From NCBI GenBank assembly GCA_003139735.1, contig PLGA01000522.1:461-10389 (forward strand): 9,929 nucleotides of DNA, written 5' to 3'. Of this stretch, positions 1 through 6,547 are shown one piece after another. Both the position numbers and the translations under genes were made by a program. The notes beneath the pieces were generated by a model. It saw only the letters and a program-made list of their open reading frames with translations. It ran no database searches and was not told the origin of the DNA. Numbering within the stretch: the first letter of the stretch is position 1; each line of letters opens with the position of its first letter. The stretch is from Bryobacterales bacterium (GTDB lineage: Bacteria > Acidobacteriota > Terriglobia > Bryobacterales > Bryobacteraceae).

Positions 1-467
1 ATGGTTATGACGGGGCCAGACGAAACCGTGCCGGCGTCGGCTGGCTTCACTTCCTGCCCGTACTGATCGTACTCATGCATCACGGGATGCGCCGTATAGG
101 TGGACGTCTGCGGGTAAACTACCGTGGGCGCGGCGTTATAGTCCGCTGACCCATAGCCGGGCGTTACGTACGGATAGCCAGAGTATGGGTAGTATTCGTA
201 AGGCTTGCTGTATCCCGGCCAATAGTCGTAACCCAGCCCATAGTAGGGCCAGTAGCCGCCCCAGCCGAAGCCGCCGTATAAACCGCCGTAGCCTAGCCTG
301 CCGTAGCCGCCATAGCCGCCGATTCCGCCGCGCCCGATTCCGCCGCCGAAACCGCCGCCGCCATGCCCGCCGATTCCGCCGCCGCCACCGCCATGCCCGC
401 CGCCGCGCTGCGCCATGGCTCCGCCGGCAAACAGGCAACATAAAGCCAATTGAGCAAGGATTCTCAT
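1..467 (-). CDS. Secreted glycine/tyrosine-rich protein (C-terminus beyond window)
   Basis: The frame opens at an ATG complementary to 465-467 and stays open for 155 codons to the left edge, so the gene is partial at its 3' end. An AGAAGG ribosome-binding site lies about 6 nt upstream of the start. Residues 1-19 form a signal peptide (MRILAQ, hydrophobic core, ending AMA before Gln). Residues 22 to about 75 are low-complexity Gly-rich sequence with GGGH, GGGI, GGY and GYGG blocks. Residues 75-125 are rich in Tyr, Pro and Trp, and the visible end is more polar (HEYDQYGQEV). About 29% of the visible residues are Gly. The product is probably exported to the periplasm or cell surface; no catalytic motif is visible. 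From memory, similar acidobacterial proteins carry a short conserved C-terminal domain after such a stretch, which would lie outside this window. The gene is certain as a reading frame; its function is unknown. Confidence 0.8.
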   Translation of the reverse strand, partial: MRILAQLALCCLFAGGAMAQRGGGHGGGGGGIGGHGGGGFGGGIGRGGIGGYGGYGRLGYGGLYGGFGWGGYWPYYGLGYDYWPGYSKPYEYYPYSGYPYVTPGYGSADYNAAPTVVYPQTSTYTAHPVMHEYDQYGQEVKPADAGTVSSGPVIT

Positions 468-624
468 AGCTGCCTTCTAACCGCAGATTATCACTTCTTC
501 CGGCTCTTGGCGCACGGTTTGGTACTGGCGCACGGCAAATGCGCCGCCCGCTACAATCGGAAACGTGGCCGGCATCCATCTTCCCTATCCGTTTGGCGCG
601 CAGCCGGAAACCCCTCGCTGACCC
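468..624. promoter_or_regulatory. Divergent intergenic region with a 10-bp direct repeat and a -10-like site
   Basis: This 157-bp gap separates the minus-strand Gly-rich gene from the plus-strand transporter, so it should hold both promoters. A perfect direct repeat, TGGCGCACGG, occurs at 508-517 and 526-535 (18 bp apart, not quite two helical turns). A -10-like hexamer TACAAT lies at 552-557 on the plus strand, 67 bp before the transporter start. No good -35 match is seen at 16-18 bp spacing. The repeat could be a regulator site, but that is inference. No terminator or RNA gene is visible here. Confidence 0.35.
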
Positions 625-1512
625 ATGCAATCTTCCCCATTGCGCAACCGGCTGCTCCTGGTGGCTGCGGCCGCCCTGTTTTCCACCGGCGGCGCCGCCA
701 TCAAGGCTGCCAGCTTCACGGCGTGGCAGGTGGCCAGCTTCCGGTCCGCGGTGGCTGCCGCGGCGCTGCTGTTGGTTGTGCCGGAGTCCCGGCGCGCGTG
801 GTCCTGGCGCATCGCGCCGGTGGGAGCGGCTTACGCAGCCACGCTGATTCTCTTTGTACTGTCCACGCGGCTGACCACCGCGGCCAACGCTATTTTTCTC
901 CAGTCCACCGCGCCGCTCTATCTCCTATTGCTGGGACCGTGGCTGCTGCACGAGCCCATACGGCGCTCCGACATCGGCTACATGGCGGCTCTGGCGGCCG
1001 GCTTGTCGCTGTTCGCCTTGGGCGGCCAGCGGGCCCTGGCTACCGCTCCCAATCCGCATGCCGGGAACATGCTCGCCTTGGGCAGCGGGCTGGCATGGGC
1101 CCTGACGCTTGCCGGCCTGCGCTGGCTCTCGCGCCGGAAAGCGGGGAGCGCCGGGATGGCGGCGGTGACGGCCGGCAATCTTATGGCGTTCCTCGCCGCC
1201 CTGCCCCTGGCCCTGCCGGTAGCCTCGGCGCGCCCCTCCGGCGTGGCGCTGATCCTATACCTTGGCATTTTTCAGATCGGTCTGGCCTACTGGTGCGTGA
1301 CCCGCGCCGTGCGCCATGTGACGGCCTTCGAAGCCACCACCACGTTGCTGCTGGAACCCGTCCTCAACCCGGTCTGGACGTGGCTGGTCCATGGCGAACG
1401 CCCCGGCGCATGGCCGCTCGCGGGCGGCGCCGTGATCCTTTCCGCCACGCTGATCAACGCGTGGAGACAGAAGCCGGCCCGGGCGGAACGCTGGCTGAAG
1501 GTAACCCGGTGA
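625..1512 (+). CDS. EamA/DMT-superfamily transporter, 10 TM
   Basis: The 295-residue product is almost wholly hydrophobic, with about ten membrane segments and short charged linkers, the standard size and layout of drug/metabolite transporters. It shows the two-fold EamA repeat. The first repeat spans roughly residues 5-135 and includes the typical stretch GGAAIKAASFTAWQVASFRS near the N-terminus. The second spans about 147-285 and includes FEATTTLLLEPVLNPVWTWL, the usual EamA end motif with Glu and Pro in TM9. The C-terminal tail is basic (WRQKPARAERWLK), consistent with a cytoplasmic end. Members export or import small metabolites such as amino acids or nucleotide-sugar precursors; the substrate cannot be read from sequence. 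The ATG at 625 starts just before the first TM. No strong Shine-Dalgarno sequence precedes it. The gene stands alone, divergent from the Gly-rich gene and 80 bp ahead of the next gene, which has its own promoter-like site. Confidence 0.9.
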   Translation: MQSSPLRNRLLLVAAAALFSTGGAAIKAASFTAWQVASFRSAVAAAALLLVVPESRRAWSWRIAPVGAAYAATLILFVLSTRLTTAANAIFLQSTAPLYLLLLGPWLLHEPIRRSDIGYMAALAAGLSLFALGGQRALATAPNPHAGNMLALGSGLAWALTLAGLRWLSRRKAGSAGMAAVTAGNLMAFLAALPLALPVASARPSGVALILYLGIFQIGLAYWCVTRAVRHVTAFEATTTLLLEPVLNPVWTWLVHGERPGAWPLAGGAVILSATLINAWRQKPARAERWLKVTR

Positions 1513-1529
1513 ACTGTCGATAAGGAACT

Positions 1530-1542
1530 CGGCGGGTCGCCG
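1530..1542 (+). terminator. Small hairpin after the transporter gene, possible weak terminator
   Basis: CGGCG at 1530-1534 pairs perfectly with CGCCG at 1538-1542 around a GGT loop, 17 nt after the transporter stop. The sequence that follows is moderately T-rich (TGTGTTATATT) but not a clean U-tract. It could be a weak intrinsic terminator, or simply GC-rich sequence next to the following promoter. Confidence 0.3.
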
Positions 1543-1544
1543 TG

Positions 1545-1553
1545 TGTTATATT
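1545..1553 (+). promoter_or_regulatory. Extended -10 promoter element for the jellyroll gene
   Basis: TGT followed by TATATT (1548-1553) matches an extended -10 (TGn plus TATAAT-like hexamer). It ends 39 bp before the ATG at 1593, giving a leader of about 30 nt. No convincing -35 is seen, which is acceptable for an extended -10. The predicted leader contains a perfect 8-bp palindrome, GTGATCAC, at 1574-1581, which could be an operator or chance. Confidence 0.45.
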
Positions 1554-1592
1554 AAGAACGGATAGTTGACCGAGTGATCACCGCTCGATTCC

Positions 1593-2216
1593 ATGAAGTT
1601 TAGCTTGTTGCTCGCTCTCGGGCTTGTCGCTTCTCCGGGAAGAATCATCAACTTCGATGCCGATGCGCTCGGCAAGATCCCGCCCGGCTGGAGCGCCCCC
1701 ATTGCCAATGGCGGTTCCGCCTCCCGGTGGGAGGTGCTCCGCGACCGCACCGCGCCCACGCAGCCTTACGTCCTGGCCCAATTGTCGGAGGACCCCAGAG
1801 CCAACCGCTTCCCCCTGGCAATCCTCAACGCCGTGGAGTTGCGCGACGGCGACGTCAGCGTGCGCCTGAAACCGGTCGCCGGCCAGGATCGCTCGGGCGG
1901 CGTCGTCTTCCGCTACCGCGACGCCGGCAACTACTACCTCGCCTCGACCGACGACAGCCAGCAGGACGTGGCTCTCTTCAAGGTGGAGAACGGCCGGCGC
2001 TTTCCCATCGGTTCCGTGAAGCACGACGTTCCCGCCAATGCGTGGAGAATTCTGAAAATCTCGCTGGCTGGGCCCCGCATTCAAGTGTACCTGGACCACC
2101 GCCGCATTCTGACCGCCGCCGACAACAGTTTCACCGCCGCCGGCAAGGTTGGCCTATGCACCGCCGGGGATTCCGTCACCTATTTCGACGATTTCCGCGT
2201 CTACCCGAAGCAGTAG
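1593..2216 (+). CDS. Exported LamG/DUF1080-like concanavalin-A jellyroll protein
   Basis: The product has 207 residues. An N-terminal hydrophobic segment (MKFSLLLALGLVASP) acts as a short signal peptide. The rest is one beta-sandwich domain of the concanavalin A-like / LamG / DUF1080 (3-keto-disaccharide hydrolase-like) group. Typical marks are the opening FDADALGKIPPGW, the mid-domain stretch SGGVVFRYRDAGNYYLAS, and the closing AGKVGLCTAGDSVTYFDDF. Such domains are abundant in Acidobacteria and Planctomycetes, where they often bind carbohydrate or form part of glycosidases. No catalytic pair is evident here, so a binding or structural role outside the cytoplasm is as likely as enzymatic activity. 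No Shine-Dalgarno sequence is obvious before the ATG. The stop lies 40 bp ahead of the kinase start. The fold class is confident; the ligand is unknown. Confidence 0.8.
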   Translation: MKFSLLLALGLVASPGRIINFDADALGKIPPGWSAPIANGGSASRWEVLRDRTAPTQPYVLAQLSEDPRANRFPLAILNAVELRDGDVSVRLKPVAGQDRSGGVVFRYRDAGNYYLASTDDSQQDVALFKVENGRRFPIGSVKHDVPANAWRILKISLAGPRIQVYLDHRRILTAADNSFTAAGKVGLCTAGDSVTYFDDFRVYPKQ

Positions 2217-2243
2217 TTTACCCTCCACCTACCTCCTGAACGC

Positions 2244-2254
2244 TACACTACAAT
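2244..2254 (+). promoter_or_regulatory. Overlapping -10-like hexamers directly before the kinase start
   Basis: TACACT (2244-2249) and TACAAT (2249-2254) overlap by one base and end 7 and 2 bp before the GTG at 2257. If TACACT is used, transcription would begin at or next to the GTG, giving a leaderless or near-leaderless mRNA. No Shine-Dalgarno sequence is present between the hexamers and the start codon. No clear -35 is seen at usual spacing. Confidence 0.35.
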
Positions 2255-2256
2255 CT

Positions 2257-3213
2257 GTGCCGCCTCAATTTGACGTCGTGGGCGTCGGACTCAACGCCAC
2301 CGACACCCTGATCGTGGTCTCCCACTTCCCCGCGTTTGCCGGGAAAGCCCGCTTTGAGGACGAAGTCCTCATGCCCGGAGGACAGGTGGCCAGCGCGTTG
2401 GCAGCCTGCGCGCGCCTCGGATTGCGCACCAAGTATATCGGCGCGGTGGGAGACGACCAGCGCGGGCGGGTCCAGATGGAGAGCCTCGCCGAGGCCGGAA
2501 TCGACGCCACGGACGTGAAGCTTCGCCCGAACTGCGCCACGCAGTCGGCCTACATCGTCGTGGACGCCTCTACCGGGGAGCGCACCGTCTTCTGGCGCCG
2601 GGATGACGGCCTCCGCATCGATCCCCGGGAAATCGCCCCGGAGCACATCGCCTGCGGACGCCTGTTGCACATCGACGGCCACGATACGCCCGCCGTGGCG
2701 CACGCCGCCGCCATCGCGCGGCATCGCGGAATCCCGGTCACGGTGGATGTGGATACCATCTATCCGGGCTTCGACCGCGTCCTGCCCAACGTCGATTACC
2801 TGGTTGCCAGCGCCGAGTTCCCGGCGGCGTGGACCGGCTGGCGCGATCCCTTCCAGGCCCTCGAAACGCTCCGGAAGGAATACCGCATGAAGGTGGCCGC
2901 CATGACGCTCGGGGCCCACGGCGCGCTCGCGCTCGAAAACGGACGGTTCTGCTATTCACCCGCCTACGTGGTGAACGCCATCGATACCACGGGCGCGGGA
3001 GACGTGTTTCACGGAGCGTTTTGCTATGCTGTTCTCGAAGGCATGCCGTTGCCCCGCGCCCTCGATTTTTCCAACGCCATGGCCGCCCTCAATTGCATGT
3101 CCAAGGGCGCGCGCGGAGGCATCCGCGGCCTCGAGGAAATCCGCGCCCTGATGGCGCGCGGCGAAAGACGCGCCCATCCGGAGTTCGCTGCCCATGCGGC
3201 GGCTGGCAACTAA
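2257..3213 (+). CDS. PfkB/ribokinase-family carbohydrate kinase
   Basis: The product is a 318-residue cytoplasmic kinase of the PfkB family, which uses ATP to phosphorylate a sugar or related alcohol. The N-terminus MPPQFDVVGVGLNATDTLI is the usual first beta strand with the sugar-contacting Asp at residue 16. The first PfkB signature region contains MPGGQVASALAACARLG (Gly41-Gly42). The second signature, DTTGAGDVFHGAF, starts at residue 243, with the anion hole at Gly246-Gly248 and the catalytic base Asp249. A GTG at 2257 is chosen as the start because the conserved domain begins right after it. The frame is open further upstream to an ATG at 2149, but that stretch overlaps the jellyroll gene and is not kinase-like. 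The substrate is unresolved; ribokinase, fructokinase or sulfofructose kinase-like enzymes are candidates. The gene's stop codon directly abuts the rhomboid start. Confidence 0.88.
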   Translation: MPPQFDVVGVGLNATDTLIVVSHFPAFAGKARFEDEVLMPGGQVASALAACARLGLRTKYIGAVGDDQRGRVQMESLAEAGIDATDVKLRPNCATQSAYIVVDASTGERTVFWRRDDGLRIDPREIAPEHIACGRLLHIDGHDTPAVAHAAAIARHRGIPVTVDVDTIYPGFDRVLPNVDYLVASAEFPAAWTGWRDPFQALETLRKEYRMKVAAMTLGAHGALALENGRFCYSPAYVVNAIDTTGAGDVFHGAFCYAVLEGMPLPRALDFSNAMAALNCMSKGARGGIRGLEEIRALMARGERRAHPEFAAHAAAGN

Positions 3214-3876
3214 ATGTTTCCCATTAAGGTCACTCAGCCGAGTTACTCCAGGCCGGTGGTCACGGTCGCTCTGATCGTCGTGAACATTCTGGTGTTCCTG
3301 CAGCAGATCTCGCTCGACCCTTACTCGCTGCACCAGTACATCGCGGACTACGGCCTGCGCCCCAACCCGCACTATTTCCATTTCGTCAATATCTTGACGG
3401 CCATGTTCGTGCATGCCGGCTGGCTTCACGTCGGCGGTAACATGCTGTTCCTCTGGGTCTTCGGGGGCAATGTGGAGGACATTCTGGGCCACGGCAAGTT
3501 CCTGCTCTTCTACCTGCTTTGCGGCGTGGCCGCGACGCTCGTGCAGATAGGCGCCGATCCGCTCTCCACCGTGCCCATGGTGGGCGCCAGCGGCGCCATT
3601 GCCGGCGTCATGGGCGCCTACCTGGTGAAGTTCCCACGGTCCCGCGTGGAAATGCTGTTCTTCTTCTTCTTCATTTTCCGCTTCGACATTCCGGCGTGGT
3701 TCATGTTGGCTTACTGGTTCGCCATCCAGCTCATGGGCGGTCTCGGGGCTACCAACGCGGCCCAGGGCGGCACCGCGTTTTTCGCGCACGTCGGCGGCTT
3801 TATCGCGGGCATTGTGCTGGTCAACGTCATGGGCGCGCGCGACCGCTTTGCGCGCCGCCGCGACTTATCCTGGTGA
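3214..3876 (+). CDS. Rhomboid-family intramembrane serine protease
   Basis: The product is a 220-residue integral membrane protein with about six TM segments, normal for a bacterial rhomboid. The catalytic dyad is present. The serine is in GASGAIAGVMGAYL (Ser126, GxSG, TM4) and the histidine is in FFAHVGGFIAG (His192, TM6). The HxxxN element is seen in HAGWLHVGGNMLFLW (His67, His72, Asn76), where Asn76 should form the oxyanion hole with the backbone near Ser126. Rhomboids cleave single-pass membrane substrates within or near the bilayer. A phenylalanine run at 149-153, encoded by five TTC codons (3658-3672), sits in a membrane segment. Its ATG follows the kinase stop without a gap, so translational coupling is likely. 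All key residues are present, so the protein should be active. Its substrate is unknown. Confidence 0.93.
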   Translation: MFPIKVTQPSYSRPVVTVALIVVNILVFLQQISLDPYSLHQYIADYGLRPNPHYFHFVNILTAMFVHAGWLHVGGNMLFLWVFGGNVEDILGHGKFLLFYLLCGVAATLVQIGADPLSTVPMVGASGAIAGVMGAYLVKFPRSRVEMLFFFFFIFRFDIPAWFMLAYWFAIQLMGGLGATNAAQGGTAFFAHVGGFIAGIVLVNVMGARDRFARRRDLSW

Positions 3877-3882
3877 AATAAC

Positions 3883-4593
3883 ATGAGCCTCGACGTACTG
3901 GCAATCGCCGCGCATCCCGACGATATCGAGCAGACCTGCGGCGGCACGCTCATCCGCATGGCCGAGATGGGCTATCGCACCGGCGCGCTCGACCTCACTG
4001 CCGGCGACATGGGCACGCGCGGCTCGCCCGAAGAGCGCGTGGCCGAATCGGAAGAGGCCGGCCGCCAGATGCTGCTCGCCTGGCGCGGCAACCTGCATTT
4101 TCCGGATGCGCGCCTGGAAAACCACATCGCCGCGCGCATGACCCTGGCGCAGAAGATCCGCGAGCTCCAGCCGCGCGTGGTGATTCTTCCCTACTGGCAG
4201 GCGCGCCACCCCGATCATTACCGCGCCGGGGAAATGGGCTACGAGGCCTGCTTCCTGGCCGGACTCAAGAAGCTCGACGAGCATAGCGAGCCGCACCGCC
4301 CTTTCAAGATCCTCTACGCCAGCGTCTACGCCGACGTGAAGCCCTCCTTCATCGCCGATATCAGCTCGCAATTCGAGCGCCGCATGGCCGCCCTGCTCAG
4401 CTATAAGTCGCAGTATGGCGCCGCCGGCGCGGGGTCCGACCTGTTCCCCCAGGAGACCGAGATCCGCGAGCGCCTGGGCGCCATCGCGCGTTTCTATGGA
4501 AACCAGATCGGCGTGAAATACGGCGAGCCCTTCGTGGTCAAAGAGGCCATCCGCATCGACGATATCGTCTCCATGCCCGTCCGGTCGATTTGA
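3883..4593 (+). CDS. bshB1: LmbE/PIG-L-family zinc deacetylase, BshB1-like (bacillithiol synthesis)
   Basis: The product has 236 residues, close to the usual BshB1 length. The zinc-binding motif AHPDDIE (His11, Asp13, Asp14) opens the protein, and the third zinc ligand is His112 in ARHPDHY. The stretch GSPEERVAESEEAGRQML followed by FPDARLEN is characteristic of the BshB1 branch, as opposed to mycothiol MshB. BshB1 removes the acetyl group from N-acetylglucosaminyl-malate, the second step of bacillithiol synthesis, in the cytoplasm. Neither a BshA glycosyltransferase nor a BshC ligase is in the window, so the pathway is inferred from this gene alone. Another N-acetyl-sugar deacetylase is the alternative. 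It starts 6 nt after the rhomboid stop, with a weak GGTGA ribosome-binding site overlapping the rhomboid end, and is probably co-transcribed with the kinase and rhomboid genes. Confidence 0.85.
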   Translation: MSLDVLAIAAHPDDIEQTCGGTLIRMAEMGYRTGALDLTAGDMGTRGSPEERVAESEEAGRQMLLAWRGNLHFPDARLENHIAARMTLAQKIRELQPRVVILPYWQARHPDHYRAGEMGYEACFLAGLKKLDEHSEPHRPFKILYASVYADVKPSFIADISSQFERRMAALLSYKSQYGAAGAGSDLFPQETEIRERLGAIARFYGNQIGVKYGEPFVVKEAIRIDDIVSMPVRSI

Positions 4594-6165
4594 TCAGAAC
4601 AACTCACTCAGAATGCGGCCCACTGAGCCGGTCGGCTGCTCCACGCCGAGCAGCGCCGCCAAAGTCGGGGCCACGTCGTTGATCGCGACGTTCCGGTCGT
4701 ATACCCCGGCTTTGATTCCAGGTCCCAGGAAGATCAGCGGCACGTGGGTATCGTAATCATAGGGCGTGCCGTGCGTCGTGCCGGTCGCATCGAACATGTA
4801 ATACGGTTCGGGCACGATGTACAGGCTTCCCGAGCGCGGCCCGTAGAAACCCATCGTCATCGCGCGGCCGATGGCATCCCGCTGAACGCCGCCGCCCCGC
4901 AATTCGTGCCAGGTGGCCACGCGCGCGATGTGCTCCACCGCGAGAACGGCCGCCGCGGCCACGCTCTCCACCACGGCCGGGTCCAGGTTGTGGGAGCGGA
5001 TCGTCTCCAGATTCAGATACGGCATGGTCGCGGAACCGCCCGCCACCAGCCATTCTCCCGGCCCGAAGCGCTGCGTCAGGGCATCCGTGATGCTCTTCGA
5101 AACGCGGGCCTGGGCCAGGCGGCCGCCCGGCATGTGGCGCGCCTGGTTCACTTCCGGGACCGGCGCGACGCCATGATCGGCCGTGAACGCCACCAGCGTG
5201 TTGCCGGCGCCCACCGTCCGGTCGGCGTAGTCGAAGAGCTTCCCGAGCAGGCGGTCGGTGCGGATGGAAATGTCGCGCACCGCCGGATCGTCGGGCCCCA
5301 CCAGGTGGCCCACGTAGTCGTTGGCGGAGAAGCTGACCGTCAGAATGTCGGTTCCCGCGTGGCGGCCGAGGCCCTCGTTGGCGATGGCCCGTTCGGCGAA
5401 ATCCTCGATCATCTCGTTGGCCCACGGCGTAGCTTCGAGGCTGCCGCAATAGCGAAGGGCGGCGCCCGCGGCCATCGTGCACAGGGCCTTGGACGGGTCG
5501 TTCGGAGCGTCGAAGGGCAGCCATTGGGCGCCGGCATAACGCTGGTAGGCCTTCTCGTCGTTGATCTTCTTCACCCAGTCCGGCAGGTCGGCGCGGTAGT
5601 ACGTGCTGGTGACCCAATGGTGGCTCTCGTCGTCGTACCAGTAGGCCCCGTCCGCCATGTGGCCCGAGGGGAGGATTGCGGCGCGGTCCTTAATGGATAC
5701 GCCGATCACCTTGGACTCCGCGTCGCGGATCTTGACCTCGTCGCCAACCGTGCTCACCAGCAGGCGGCGCGGGGAAGATCCCGGCGCATTCGGAACACCT
5801 CCGACCACCTTGGTTTGCGGATCGGAGACGCTGGTGACCGTCCGGCCGGAGTCGCGGTCGTACCATTCGTTGCCGATGATGCCGCTGACGGAGGGCGTGG
5901 CGCCGCTCAGGAAAGTGGAATGGCCCACGGCGGTCAGGGTGGCGGCATGAATGTAATGAGCGTCCGTGAAAACCGCGCCATCCCGGAGCAGGTGCGCCAG
6001 GCCGGCGGTGTAATCGCTCCGAAATCGCAGCAGATAGTCGTAGCGGAACTGGTCGATGACAATCGCCAGAACCAGCCGGGGCTTCTTCGGCGGATCGGCC
6101 GGAGCAGCCGTCAGCAACGCGGCGGCCAGACAAGAGAGAAGAAAAGCTCGGACGGTTCGAATCAC
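4594..6165 (-). CDS. Exported PafA-like alkaline phosphatase (AP superfamily)
   Basis: The product has 523 residues with a signal peptide (residues 1-21, hydrophobic LLSCLAAALLTAAPA). It belongs to the alkaline phosphatase superfamily and most resembles the PafA type. Asp38 (VIDQFRYDYL) is a first metal ligand, and the nucleophile is Thr78 in ATLTAVGHSTFLSG. Asn99 in GIIGNEWYD and the Lys159/Arg161 pair in IKDRAAILPSGH are the phosphate-binding residues that mark phosphomonoesterases of this group. Further zinc ligands lie in SANDYVGHLVGPDD, TADHGVAPVPE and the C-terminal YDYDTHVPLIF. It should hydrolyse phosphate monoesters in the periplasm, using two zinc ions. The start is GTG (complement of 6163-6165) with an AGAGG ribosome-binding site 7 nt before it. 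Its stop directly adjoins the deacetylase stop on the other strand. No Pho-box-like site is obvious upstream. Confidence 0.88.
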   Translation of the reverse strand: MIRTVRAFLLSCLAAALLTAAPADPPKKPRLVLAIVIDQFRYDYLLRFRSDYTAGLAHLLRDGAVFTDAHYIHAATLTAVGHSTFLSGATPSVSGIIGNEWYDRDSGRTVTSVSDPQTKVVGGVPNAPGSSPRRLLVSTVGDEVKIRDAESKVIGVSIKDRAAILPSGHMADGAYWYDDESHHWVTSTYYRADLPDWVKKINDEKAYQRYAGAQWLPFDAPNDPSKALCTMAAGAALRYCGSLEATPWANEMIEDFAERAIANEGLGRHAGTDILTVSFSANDYVGHLVGPDDPAVRDISIRTDRLLGKLFDYADRTVGAGNTLVAFTADHGVAPVPEVNQARHMPGGRLAQARVSKSITDALTQRFGPGEWLVAGGSATMPYLNLETIRSHNLDPAVVESVAAAAVLAVEHIARVATWHELRGGGVQRDAIGRAMTMGFYGPRSGSLYIVPEPYYMFDATGTTHGTPYDYDTHVPLIFLGPGIKAGVYDRNVAINDVAPTLAALLGVEQPTGSVGRILSELF

Positions 6166-6348
6166 GGGGCGCCTCTGCTATTTGATGTTGGAATTTCAGA
6201 ATGCCATAGCCCAGGTACAAACTTCCACCCATGGTAGCGCTTACATGCCCGAAAAGCTGTTCCCAGCGTGGATTCAATCGCTTACGCTTTGGCCATCGGT
6301 TTGCATTGTGCCGTATAGAGGAGCGGTAGAAACGACGATAAAAGCGAT
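6166..6348. other. Divergent intergenic region between the phosphatase and the small membrane protein
   Basis: This 183-bp stretch lies between two divergent genes and is less GC-rich than its flanks, as expected for promoters. Weak elements such as TTGCAT (6301-6306) and TATAGA (6314-6319) occur on the plus strand but not at promoter spacing. I see no confident promoter, operator repeat or RNA gene here. An open plus-strand frame crosses it but reads without the local codon bias. Confidence 0.4.
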
Positions 6349-6507
6349 ATGGACAACATTGTCGGATGCGTTGTGATCGTCGCCGTCACGTTTCCGCTCT
6401 CGTTCTTCGTGGCGAGAGTTTGTCTCAAGGGCGTGATCCGGCTTGGAGCGCCCCGCCAAACCGCCCGGTCCACCCGCCTGGCAGCCGTGCGCCGCGGCGC
6501 GTCCTGA
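6349..6507 (+). CDS. Small single-pass membrane protein, 52 aa
   Basis: ATG at 6349 to TGA at 6505-6507 encodes 52 residues. Residues 3-26 are hydrophobic (MDNIVGCVVIVAVTFPLSFF and on) and form one TM helix. The tail, from about residue 27, is strongly basic, with eight Lys or Arg and no acidic residue, so the C-terminus should face the cytoplasm by the positive-inside rule. GC-rich third positions (GTC, GTG, ATC, GCC, CTC, CGC) match neighbouring genes and support real coding. There is no strong ribosome-binding site close to the ATG; GAGGAG at 6318-6323 is too far away. I do not recognise a named family, though similar tiny proteins occur in Solibacter-type genomes as far as I recall. It precedes the DUF2934 gene by 40 bp. 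Confidence 0.6.
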   Translation: MDNIVGCVVIVAVTFPLSFFVARVCLKGVIRLGAPRQTARSTRLAAVRRGAS

Positions 6508-6524
6508 AATTCCCGCCCGCGAGT

Positions 6525-6533
6525 TGTTACATT
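6525..6533 (+). promoter_or_regulatory. Extended -10 promoter element for the DUF2934-hydrolase-decarboxylase genes
   Basis: TGT followed by TACATT (6528-6533) is an extended -10. A partial -35, CTGAAA (6504-6509, four of six matches), lies 18 bp upstream. The hexamer ends 14 bp before the ATG at 6548, so the leader would be only about 7-8 nt. The site has the same TGT-TA-A-T layout as the one at 1545-1553. Confidence 0.45.
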
Positions 6534-6547
6534 AGGTTCGAAGGCCT

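Noticed and set aside
250..430. Repetitive GCC/CCG pattern that could suggest a CRISPR or a tandem DNA repeat
   Set aside because: The period is the codon, and it reads as Gly-rich protein on the minus strand. There are no spacers or constant repeat units.
136..630. Long minus-strand open frame across the Gly-rich gene and the intergenic region
   Set aside because: Arg/Ala-rich product typical of an out-of-frame reading of GC-rich DNA. The real minus-strand gene here is the signal-peptide-bearing frame starting at 467.
450..1523. 357-codon plus-strand open frame overlapping the transporter
   Set aside because: It is out of frame with the EamA gene, with Arg/Gly/His-rich composition and no family features, so it is a shadow.
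2149..2256. Upstream extension of the kinase frame to an ATG at 2149
   Set aside because: The extra 36 residues are Ser/Pro-rich, overlap the jellyroll gene and do not resemble a kinase N-terminus. The conserved domain begins right after the GTG at 2257.
3658..3672. (TTC)5 run in the rhomboid gene as a possible phase-variation site
   Set aside because: It is a trinucleotide repeat, so slippage would keep frame, and it encodes Phe in a membrane segment where such runs are normal for rhomboids.
4744..6237. 497-codon plus-strand open frame antisense to the phosphatase
   Set aside because: The opposite strand encodes a complete PafA-like enzyme with all active-site motifs. The plus reading is Arg/Val/His/Gly-rich low-information sequence.
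6056..6376. 106-codon plus-strand open frame crossing the phosphatase 5' end and intergenic region
   Set aside because: It lacks the GC-rich third-position bias of neighbouring genes and has no domain. It overlaps the start regions of both flanking genes.
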